Part shown: in pieces, positions 1-5,076 of the stretch
Position numbering within the stretch: the first letter of the stretch is position 1
How the letters are laid out: every line of letters starts with the position of its first letter
DNA from: Prevotellaceae bacterium UBA7017
GTDB lineage: Bacteria > Bacteroidota > Bacteroidia > Bacteroidales > Bacteroidaceae
Direction of reading: 5' to 3'
Assembly: GCA_002449535.1 (NCBI GenBank)
Contig: DJWZ01000068.1
Location: 1-5,076, forward strand
Length of the DNA stretch: 5,076 nt
Translations under genes and position numbers: made by a program
The notes under the pieces: generated by a model
Told to the model about the DNA's origin: nothing
The model's database searches: none
The model's input: the letters and a program-made list of their open reading frames with translations, nothing else

Positions 1-309
1 GTTGACCTTGCTGCAGGTCACGTAGCAGCTCTACAGGCTATACAGAAGAACTGCGGACTTGCCATCTACAATCTTGGCACTGGTCATGGATATTCTGTTC
101 TCGATGTCGTAAAGGCATTCGAGAAGGCAAACGGCTTGAAGGTGCCATACGTTATCAAGCCACGCCGTCCGGGTGACATCGCTACCTGCTACTGTAACCC
201 TGCAAAGGCAAAGGCTGAACTGGGTTGGGAGGCTCAATATGGTATCGAGGATATGTGTAGGGATTCATGGAATTTCCAAAAGAACAATCCTAAGGGTTAC
301 GAAGAATAA
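1..309 (+). CDS. galE: UDP-glucose 4-epimerase, C-terminal part (5'-truncated by window edge)
   Basis: This is an open frame from the first base to TAA at 307-309, the last 102 codons of a protein whose start lies upstream. Family knowledge: GalE is a cytosolic, NAD-dependent short-chain dehydrogenase/reductase that interconverts UDP-glucose and UDP-galactose, supplying sugar nucleotides for LPS, capsule and galactose use. Seen here: the opening VDLAAGHVAAL matches the family's conserved (M/V)DLAxGHVxAL segment. It is followed by YNLGTGHGYSVLDVV, the substrate-domain motif RRPGD, the AKAELGW helix, and an ending of the D-x-W-x-(W/F)-Q-x-x-(H/N)-P-x-GY type. The C-terminus appears complete. 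Full-length members are about 340 residues, so roughly 240 are missing. A related NDP-sugar epimerase is possible, but the ending closely resembles true GalE. The next gene, rlmN, begins only 11 nt after the stop with no visible promoter between, so read-through from galE is plausible. Confidence 0.93.
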   Translation, partial: VDLAAGHVAALQAIQKNCGLAIYNLGTGHGYSVLDVVKAFEKANGLKVPYVIKPRRPGDIATCYCNPAKAKAELGWEAQYGIEDMCRDSWNFQKNNPKGYEE

Positions 310-320
310 AAACACATCCG

Positions 321-1361
321 ATGAAGGAACCACTGATAGGTAAAACGCTCGAGGAGCTCAAGGAAATAGTAATAAACCTCGGTATGCCCAAATTCACTGG
401 AGGACAGATAGCCAAGTGGCTATATTCCGACCATGTAATGAGCATTGACGATATGACAAATATCTCAAAGGTCAATCGCCAAAAGCTCTCCGAGCGTTTT
501 ACCATTGGTGCTATGCCATTCAAGGAGGAACTGACAAGCAGGGATGGTACAAAGAAATACCTCTTTCCTGTCAGTTGTAAGGATGATAATGAAGAGGGGC
601 ACAGCAAATGTGTCGAGAGTGTTTATATCCCCGACAAAGACAGGGCTACACTATGCATCTCATGCCAAGTGGGATGCAAGATGAACTGCCTCTTCTGCCA
701 GACAGGCAAACAGGGATATGAGGGTTCTCTGACTGCCTCAGACATCATCAATCAGATATACTCCCTACCCGACCAGGACAAACTGACAAACATCGTGTTT
801 ATGGGACAGGGAGAACCAATGGACAATCTTGAGGCTGTCATAAAAGCGACAGAAGTGCTGACTGCAGAATGGGGATATGCCTGGAGTCCGAGGAGAATAA
901 CGGTAAGCAGTGTGGGTACACCAAAACTGAAATATTTCCTCGACAACAGCGAATGTCATGTTGCAATATCCATGCACACACCTATCCACGAGCAGAGAGC
1001 CCAGATAATGCCGGCTGAAAAGATGTTCCCAATAAAGGATGTCGTAGAACTGCTTCGGAAATACGACTTCTCGGGGCAGAGGAGACTGAGTTTTGAATAT
1101 ATCGTCTTCAACAACTTCAATGACACAATGACCCACGCCCGGGAAATAGTAAAACTGCTGAAGGGACTTGACTGTAGGATGAACCTGATACGCTTCCACC
1201 AGATACCAGGCATAGACCTGAAGGCAAGCGATGAGAAGAAGATGGAACGACTGCGTGATTACCTCACAGCCCACGGAATATTCACCACAATACGTGCTTC
1301 ACGAGGGCAGGATATATTTGCTGCATGCGGTTTGTTAAGCACTAAAGACAGACAGATATGA
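321..1361 (+). CDS. rlmN: Dual-specificity RNA methyltransferase RlmN (23S rRNA A2503 / tRNA A37 C2-methyltransferase)
   Basis: RlmN is a cytosolic radical-SAM enzyme that methylates carbon 2 of A2503 in 23S rRNA and of A37 in some tRNAs, aiding translational fidelity. The 346-residue length is normal. An N-terminal accessory domain (about 1-95) opens with a LxGxTLxEL helix. The [4Fe-4S] motif CxxxCxxC is C119, C123 and C126. The two catalytic cysteines of the methyl-cysteine mechanism match C112 (in TLCISCQVGC) and C336 (in DIFAACG), so the enzyme should be active. The SAM-binding GEP motif is at 164-166, and ITVSSVGTP (193-201) and AISMH (215-219) lie in the barrel. The ATG at 321 gives the expected family N-terminus. 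The stop overlaps the next ATG by 4 nt (ATGA). Odd points are a short insertion around residues 85-97 carrying C86, H94 and C97, and an extra cysteine (C115) where E. coli RlmN has serine. Its close relative Cfr is unlikely given the housekeeping context and Bacteroidota RlmN-like sequence. Confidence 0.97.
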   Translation: MKEPLIGKTLEELKEIVINLGMPKFTGGQIAKWLYSDHVMSIDDMTNISKVNRQKLSERFTIGAMPFKEELTSRDGTKKYLFPVSCKDDNEEGHSKCVESVYIPDKDRATLCISCQVGCKMNCLFCQTGKQGYEGSLTASDIINQIYSLPDQDKLTNIVFMGQGEPMDNLEAVIKATEVLTAEWGYAWSPRRITVSSVGTPKLKYFLDNSECHVAISMHTPIHEQRAQIMPAEKMFPIKDVVELLRKYDFSGQRRLSFEYIVFNNFNDTMTHAREIVKLLKGLDCRMNLIRFHQIPGIDLKASDEKKMERLRDYLTAHGIFTTIRASRGQDIFAACGLLSTKDRQI

Positions 1362-2230
1362 AAAAAAATAATGTTGCTATAGTTGGCAATGCGACAGGCG
1401 ATGATGCATCCGTACTCAACAATATGCTGAGTGCAGAAGGAATGTCTGGTTTATATACCATTACTCTGTATGGAGCTGACGGACAACCTGAACAGGATGC
1501 CCTGAAGGATGCTGTAGATGATTGCCTGGACGAAGAAATTGATATCGACTCAATCGTATGCCTGCCTTTAACTCAGGCACCACACAAGGCTGTGAGACAT
1601 GCATTGGCGGATGATTCCGCTACCATATTACCTGTCATGATTTGTGACGAAACTCGTTATATAACTGTAGGGCAGGAAGATATAACGAAAAAGGCTGCAT
1701 TGTTGGAACAGTGTCTGAAACGCGACCTCTGCATCCTTATGCCAAGAATTGCCATCATCTCATCTGACGACGAGCAAGCTGACACCATAAAAGAAATACA
1801 GGAGAAAGGCAACAGTTTCTTCGGACCATTTTCTGACGAGATGCTGGAATCAGAAGAAGTAAGGGCTTTCGATGCTTTCATTATAATAGAGAACAAGGAC
1901 AACAAAGCTGAAGAACAAATAAAGAAACTTCTGGATGACAAGGCTCCTGTCACTCTGCTTACAGGCATAGCGCCATCTGTTGTGGCAACAGAGCCAAGCA
2001 ATATTTATGATGCCTTAGCTTTGGCAACGGAAGTAGCAAGGAATAGGATATCTTATGACCTTCCACTGAAGAACCCATTACAAAAACTCTTTGTGGAAAA
2101 GAAAGAGGATGGTGACAAGGCTCGCTTTGCCAAGAAGAAAGGTGGCTTCGACCCTGCAGCCCACAAGAGAGAGAACACAACATACAATACCAAAGCACGA
2201 GGAGAGGAAGACATACAGGAAAAGAGTTAA
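1358..2230 (+). CDS. Degenerate PdxA-like protein, probably catalytically inactive
   Basis: This 290-residue protein resembles a shortened 4-hydroxythreonine-4-phosphate dehydrogenase (PdxA, vitamin B6 synthesis, usually about 330-365 residues). Family landmarks appear in order: VAIVGNATG near residue 6 (PdxA VAITHGDxNG); LYTITLYGA at 32-40 (LCTPIIYGS); DSIVCLPL at 64-71 (DALVTAPI); CLKRDLCILMPRIAIIS at 119-135 (CLKxDFxIxxPRIAVLS); EKGNSFFGPFSDEML at 139-153 (EKGxxxyGPyxADGF); FDAFIII at 161-167 (FDGILAM); TGIAPSVVAT at 192-201 (AGLPVVRTS); ARNRISYDLPLKNPLQKLFVEKK at 217-239 (FRNR...NPLxKxyxEKR). The catalytic parts are gone: no GHTE, no NPHAG (replaced by SSDDEQAD), no YHDQG (replaced by ENKDN), no HGTA (replaced by SNIYD). 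The three metal-binding histidines therefore have no counterpart. A charged tail of about 45 residues follows the family end. The frame is intact and well coupled, with ATGA overlapping rlmN and the activator gene 17 nt on. Homology is recalled, not searched. The present function is unknown. Confidence 0.75.
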   Translation: MKKNNVAIVGNATGDDASVLNNMLSAEGMSGLYTITLYGADGQPEQDALKDAVDDCLDEEIDIDSIVCLPLTQAPHKAVRHALADDSATILPVMICDETRYITVGQEDITKKAALLEQCLKRDLCILMPRIAIISSDDEQADTIKEIQEKGNSFFGPFSDEMLESEEVRAFDAFIIIENKDNKAEEQIKKLLDDKAPVTLLTGIAPSVVATEPSNIYDALALATEVARNRISYDLPLKNPLQKLFVEKKEDGDKARFAKKKGGFDPAAHKRENTTYNTKARGEEDIQEKS

Positions 2231-2247
2231 ATAGAGAAGAACGACAA

Positions 2248-3411
2248 ATGGATGTAAAAGAACTTCAAAACATAAAGCAAAGATATAACGTTGTAGGCAA
2301 CTGTACTGCATTAAACAGAGCTCTGGATATTGCCCTGCAGGTTGCACATACAGACCTCTCCGTACTGATTATCGGAGAAAGTGGTGTGGGTAAGGAGATT
2401 ATCCCACGCATTATCCACGACTATTCCCCACGCAAACGTGAGAAATATTTTGCAATAAACTGTGGCTCTATCCCTGAAGGCACTATCGATTCTGAACTCT
2501 TTGGTCACGAAAAAGGTTCTTTCACAGGTGCCATCGGCGAGAGCGAAGGATATTTTGGTGCTGCCAACAAGGGTACTCTATTCCTTGACGAAGTAGGCGA
2601 ACTTCCTATGGCAACTCAGGCACGCTTGCTTCGTGTACTGGAAAACGGGGAATATATACGAGTTGGTGGGCAGGAAGTGAGAAAGACTGATGTCCGTATC
2701 GTGGCTGCTACAAATGTAAATATACGTAAAGCCATCAGCGAAGGACGCTTCAGGGAAGACCTCTACTATCGTCTCAACACAATACCTATTCAGATGCCGC
2801 CATTGAGAGATAGAGGAGAAGATATCATATTGCTTTTCCGTCTCTTTGCTATGCAGATGTCCGAGAAATACCATCTCCCAAGAATTCAGCTTTCGGACGA
2901 AGCCAAGAAGGTGATGCTGAAGTATAAGTGGCCTGGCAATGTGCGTCAACTGAAGAATATCACAGAGCAGATGTCTGTCCTGTGTACGAAGAGGGAAATA
3001 GATGTGGAGGATATTCTGAAATTCATCCCTATGAATGAGGAAAGTACCGAGTTGGCAACTATCCCATCTCAGAACGGAGGAAGCAAAACCTACGAAAGCG
3101 AAAGAGAGATGCTGTTCAAGATTCTCTACGAAATGCGAGGCAATGTCAGCGACCTGAGACGAGAGATAAATTCCCTGCGTCAGAAGATTGACGATGGAGC
3201 GACAGCAGGCTATGTTCCCTACCCTGCTGTTCCAGGATATAATCAGGCACAGGAGATTGCCGAACCTGAAAATCTGAATATTGCTGACGTAAACAGAGCC
3301 ATGCTGGAGAAAGCATTGGAACGCAACGGCGGAAACAGGAAGAAAGCTGCGAGGGATTTAGGTCTCTCTGACCGTACACTCTATAGAAGACTGAAAGAAT
3401 ATGGACTTTAA
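2248..3411 (+). CDS. Sigma-54-dependent transcription activator (AAA+ / Fis-type HTH, no receiver domain)
   Basis: This is a bacterial enhancer-binding protein: an AAA+ ATPase that remodels sigma-54 RNA polymerase to open promoters. In its 387 residues the AAA+ domain begins near residue 15. It carries Walker A GESGVGKE (43-50), the sigma-54 contact loop as GSFTGA (90-95; consensus GAFTGA), Walker B GTLFLDEVGELP (109-120, with D114 and E115), the sensor-I-like AATN (153-156), the arginine-finger segment GRFREDLYYRLN (166-177) and sensor II WPGNVRQLKN (228-237). A variable linker (about 262-345) includes a helical, possibly coiled-coil stretch (287-314). A Fis-type helix-turn-helix (about 348-387) ends the protein. 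Only about 15-20 residues precede the AAA+ core, so there is no receiver, GAF or PAS domain, as in PspF. Control must therefore come from a partner, from expression level, or from nucleotide state. The stop overlaps the lptE start by 11 nt. The targets cannot be told from the sequence, and no clear -24/-12 sigma-54 promoter was seen by eye in the window. Confidence 0.95.
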   Translation: MDVKELQNIKQRYNVVGNCTALNRALDIALQVAHTDLSVLIIGESGVGKEIIPRIIHDYSPRKREKYFAINCGSIPEGTIDSELFGHEKGSFTGAIGESEGYFGAANKGTLFLDEVGELPMATQARLLRVLENGEYIRVGGQEVRKTDVRIVAATNVNIRKAISEGRFREDLYYRLNTIPIQMPPLRDRGEDIILLFRLFAMQMSEKYHLPRIQLSDEAKKVMLKYKWPGNVRQLKNITEQMSVLCTKREIDVEDILKFIPMNEESTELATIPSQNGGSKTYESEREMLFKILYEMRGNVSDLRREINSLRQKIDDGATAGYVPYPAVPGYNQAQEIAEPENLNIADVNRAMLEKALERNGGNRKKAARDLGLSDRTLYRRLKEYGL

Positions 3412-3922
3412 GAAATACATAATATTGTCATTCATCTGCGCTGTAACATTGACAATGATTACGGCATGCTCCGTATCATATAAACTCAATGGTGCCAGCA
3501 TCGATTATACAAAGACAAAGACAATACAGATAAACGATTTCCCTATTCGTGCATCTTATGTATGGGGACCAATGCAGTCAATCTTCAACAACCAGTTGAA
3601 AGATATGTATGGCTCATACACAAAACTGATACAGGTAAAACGTAACGGAGACTTGAAGGTTGAGGGTGAGATAACACAATATCAACAAAGGAACAAAGCC
3701 GTGTCTGCTGAAGGTTATTCTTCACAAACGGAATTATCTATGACCGTCAATGTGCGCTTCACAAATACAAAGAACCACTCTGAAGACTTTGAAAGAAGCT
3801 TTACAGCCACAGCATCTTATGAGACGACCCAAAACCTCGTCTCTGTTCAGGAACAGTTAGTAACACAGATGTCAAAAGACATATGCGAGCAAATATTTAA
3901 CGCAACAGTAGCAAATTGGTAA
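3401..3922 (+). CDS. lptE: LPS-assembly lipoprotein LptE-like
   Basis: LptE is an outer-membrane lipoprotein that plugs the LptD barrel and helps place lipopolysaccharide on the cell surface. The 173-residue product starts with a short positive N-terminus (DFKK), a hydrophobic stretch (about 6-19) and a lipobox ITA|C, giving lipidated Cys23 after signal peptidase II cleavage. Residue 24 is Ser. The mature part shows the Bacteroidota LptE pattern: YKLNGASID, then TIQINDFPIRA, a helix with LKDMYGSYTKL, a beta strand GDLKVEGEITQY, an AVSAEGYSSQTELSMTVNVRFTN region, and the highly characteristic ending IFNATVANW. The ATG at 3401 sits inside the last codons of the activator gene (11-nt overlap) and is preceded by a purine-rich GAAAG; it gives a complete signal peptide, which settles the start. 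The stop overlaps the next gene by 7 nt. The family assignment is by recognised sequence pattern; LptE proteins are weakly conserved between phyla. Confidence 0.88.
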   Translation: MDFKKYIILSFICAVTLTMITACSVSYKLNGASIDYTKTKTIQINDFPIRASYVWGPMQSIFNNQLKDMYGSYTKLIQVKRNGDLKVEGEITQYQQRNKAVSAEGYSSQTELSMTVNVRFTNTKNHSEDFERSFTATASYETTQNLVSVQEQLVTQMSKDICEQIFNATVANW

Positions 3923-4647
3923 TACATACACTCATATCACATCCTGAACGTCTGAATCGTCAGACCCTGTTGGACCTACGCAAGGTAACAGCAGAGCATC
4001 CATACTATCAGCCTGCCCGTATAGCATTGCTGACAAATCTCTTTCTGCTACATGACCCGACATTCGATGACGAATTACGTCGCGCTGCCATCTTCCTGAC
4101 AGACAGGACCGTGCTCTTCGACCTCGTTGAGGCTTCCCACTATGGCATAAAGACCAAGCAGGACAATGAGGATACCCAAAATGACAGCAAAGGTTCAAGC
4201 CGCATGGCATCACTCATCGATAAATTCCTCAACAACATTCCAACTGATGACACTGCAGACACCTCGTCAAGAACGCCTACCGAGGCTGATGCCAAGAATG
4301 ACTATATGAGTTATCTGCTGTCAACAGACATGCAAGCAACAGAAAACAAAGACCAGACACTCGACCTCATCGACGATTTCCTCACCAATGCTGGTGGAAA
4401 ACTGACCCTGAAAGAAGAGACAGAATATGTTCCCGAAGTGGAAATGGCAAACGACAGCGAAGAGGTTTCCACAAAAGACGATGAGGTATTAACCGAGAAT
4501 ATGGCAAACATATACATAAAACAAGGACGCTATGACAAAGCCCTAACCGTTATGCAAGCCATAAACAAGAAGGCAAAGAAGAAAAATCCATATTTCGAAG
4601 ACCAAGAAAGATTCCTTAAAAAGTTAATAATTAGTCAACAAAAATAA
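3916..4647 (+). CDS. Conserved TPR-like helical protein of unknown function (TTG start)
   Basis: This is a 243-residue protein of a type I recall next to lptE and secG in Bacteroidota; its role is not known to me. Three parts are visible. An N-terminal helical region (about 1-78) is rich in aromatic and leucine residues and includes ETPYYQPAR-like EHPYYQPAR and LFLLHDPTFDDELRRAA. An acidic, probably disordered middle (about 80-190) carries two copies of LIDxFL (100-105 and 151-156). A C-terminal TPR-like helical hairpin (about 191-243) contains NIYIKQGRYDKALTVMQAI and then NPYFEDQERFLKKLI. No signal peptide or membrane segment is seen, so it is probably a cytosolic scaffold. The start is inferred: upstream in frame there is a stop at 3898-3900, and the only usual start codon before the conserved N-terminus is TTG at 3916, overlapping the lptE stop by 7 nt. 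The first in-frame ATG (residue 97) would remove the N-terminal domain. The gene ends in tandem stops TAATAA. Confidence 0.8.
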   Translation: MVIHTLISHPERLNRQTLLDLRKVTAEHPYYQPARIALLTNLFLLHDPTFDDELRRAAIFLTDRTVLFDLVEASHYGIKTKQDNEDTQNDSKGSSRMASLIDKFLNNIPTDDTADTSSRTPTEADAKNDYMSYLLSTDMQATENKDQTLDLIDDFLTNAGGKLTLKEETEYVPEVEMANDSEEVSTKDDEVLTENMANIYIKQGRYDKALTVMQAINKKAKKKNPYFEDQERFLKKLIISQQK

Positions 4648-4668
4648 TAATTTAAAATTTTAAAAACA
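4648..4668 (+). promoter_or_regulatory. AT-rich leader and translation start region of secG
   Basis: These 21 bases between the TPR-like gene and secG contain a single C and no G. They hold a perfect 14-bp palindrome, TTTAAAATTTTAAA, at 4651-4664, and end in AAAACA just before the ATG. There is no Shine-Dalgarno motif. In Bacteroidota, unstructured A/U-rich leaders are known to favour translation initiation without anti-SD pairing, so this is probably a strong start region for secG. The palindrome is low-complexity and may be only a by-product of AT-richness. No convincing Bacteroidota -7 element (TAnnTTTG) was found, so an independent promoter is not supported. Confidence 0.45.
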
Positions 4669-5016
4669 ATGTACACATTACTTGTAATTCTTATCGTTTT
4701 AGCAGCATTGCTAATGATTGGTATCGTTCTTATTCAAGAATCAAAAGGTGGCGGTCTGGCATCAGGTTTTGCCAGTGCAAACAGCGTAGCAGGCGTTCGC
4801 CAGACAACAAACTTCATTGAAAAGTCAACATGGACTCTTGCTGCAGCTATGGTGGTTATCAGCATCGCATGTGCTTACACAGCTCCACAGTCAGCAACAG
4901 AAGGTTCTGTAATTGAGAATGCTGCTACAGAGCAGGCTAACACTAATCCTCAGAACGTACAGGGATTCGGTGCTGCTCCACAGAAGCAGGCTACAGACAG
5001 CGCTGCCAAGAAGTAA
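4669..5016 (+). CDS. secG: Preprotein translocase subunit SecG
   Basis: SecG is the small inner-membrane partner of SecYE that aids SecA-driven protein export. The 115-residue product has two membrane segments: about 2-22 (a run of I, L, V, A) and about 53-71 (TLAAAMVVISIACAYT). Between them is the conserved cytosolic loop, with QESKGGGLASGF at 23-34 and then GVRQTTNFIEKSTW at 42-55, the family signature. A 44-residue tail (72-115) rich in Ala, Gln, Thr and Asn follows; such low-complexity tails are common in SecG. ATG 4669 gives the expected MYTLL start. Codon choice looks different from the preceding genes: no ATA isoleucine and CGC as the arginine codon, consistent with higher expression. 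No terminator-like hairpin with a T-run follows within the remaining 60 bases. Confidence 0.96.
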   Translation: MYTLLVILIVLAALLMIGIVLIQESKGGGLASGFASANSVAGVRQTTNFIEKSTWTLAAAMVVISIACAYTAPQSATEGSVIENAATEQANTNPQNVQGFGAAPQKQATDSAAKK

Positions 5017-5076
5017 AAACGCTTATCACACATTCACAAGCCCTTATATAGTTTCCTGAAACCCCATCATTATGTT

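Noticed and set aside
71..90. TTGGCAC near 74 as a -24 element of a sigma-54 promoter
   Set aside because: No GC-containing -12 element follows at the required spacing, and it lies inside galE codons.
765..1274. 169-codon open frame on the minus strand inside rlmN
   Set aside because: It is antisense to a clearly conserved enzyme. Its translation has no recognisable motif and it follows from codon composition of the real gene.
1358..2230. Calling the second gene a functional pdxA
   Set aside because: The histidine motifs needed for metal and substrate binding are absent and the protein is too short.
2578..2949. 123-codon minus-strand open frame inside the activator gene
   Set aside because: It lies opposite the conserved Walker B to sensor II region; the product is Cys/His/Ser-rich with no family features.
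3932..4213. 93-codon minus-strand open frame inside the TPR-like gene
   Set aside because: Low-complexity shadow translation with no start context; the plus-strand frame has conserved motifs.
5043..5058. Possible Bacteroidota -7 promoter element in TATATAGTTTCC
   Set aside because: It mismatches TAnnTTTG at the last two bases and has no TTTG-like -33 element at the right distance.
5051..5062. Inverted repeat GTTTCCTGAAAC after secG as a terminator
   Set aside because: The stem is only 4-5 bp with a 2-4 nt loop, is AT-rich and has no T-run after it, so it cannot be supported as an intrinsic terminator.
5072..5076. ATG at 5072 as the start of the next gene
   Set aside because: Only five bases remain in the window and no upstream signal is visible; nothing supports it.

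Overview
The window is about 5.1 kb of tightly packed, entirely rightward coding DNA, most likely from a Bacteroidota genome of the Prevotella/Bacteroides type. Four things point there: the RlmN sequence style, an LptE lipoprotein with the characteristic C-terminal ending FNATVANW, a sigma-54 activator lacking a receiver domain, and an AT-rich, Shine-Dalgarno-poor leader before secG. Genus placement rests on recalled family sequences, not on a search.

Layout: (1) 1-309, the last 102 codons of a galE-type UDP-glucose 4-epimerase whose start lies outside the window. (2) 321-1361, rlmN, a radical-SAM 23S rRNA/tRNA A-C2 methyltransferase with all catalytic cysteines. (3) 1358-2230, a 290-aa protein that looks like a shrunken, catalytically dead relative of PdxA. 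(4) 2248-3411, a sigma-54-dependent AAA+ activator with almost no N-terminal sensory region. (5) 3401-3922, an LptE-like outer-membrane lipoprotein. (6) 3916-4647, a helical, TPR-like conserved protein that must start at TTG. (7) 4669-5016, SecG. The last 60 bases show no supported gene or terminator.

Junctions are 11 nt, -4, 17 nt, -11, -7 and 21 nt, so genes 2-6 are almost certainly one translationally coupled transcript; secG has its own AT-rich leader but may share it. The functional mix is ribosome modification (RlmN), LPS transport to the outer membrane (LptE), protein export (SecG) and a PspF-like transcription activator. The operon looks like a conserved chromosomal core locus: I see no mobile elements, CRISPR, tRNA/rRNA or integration signatures.

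The item most worth following is the PdxA-like protein. It keeps the family's recognisable backbone motifs, but every metal-binding histidine motif has gone while the reading frame stays intact. This suggests a retained pseudoenzyme or a repurposed protein rather than a pseudogene. The second is the PspF-like architecture of its neighbour, which implies an unidentified partner controlling it in trans.
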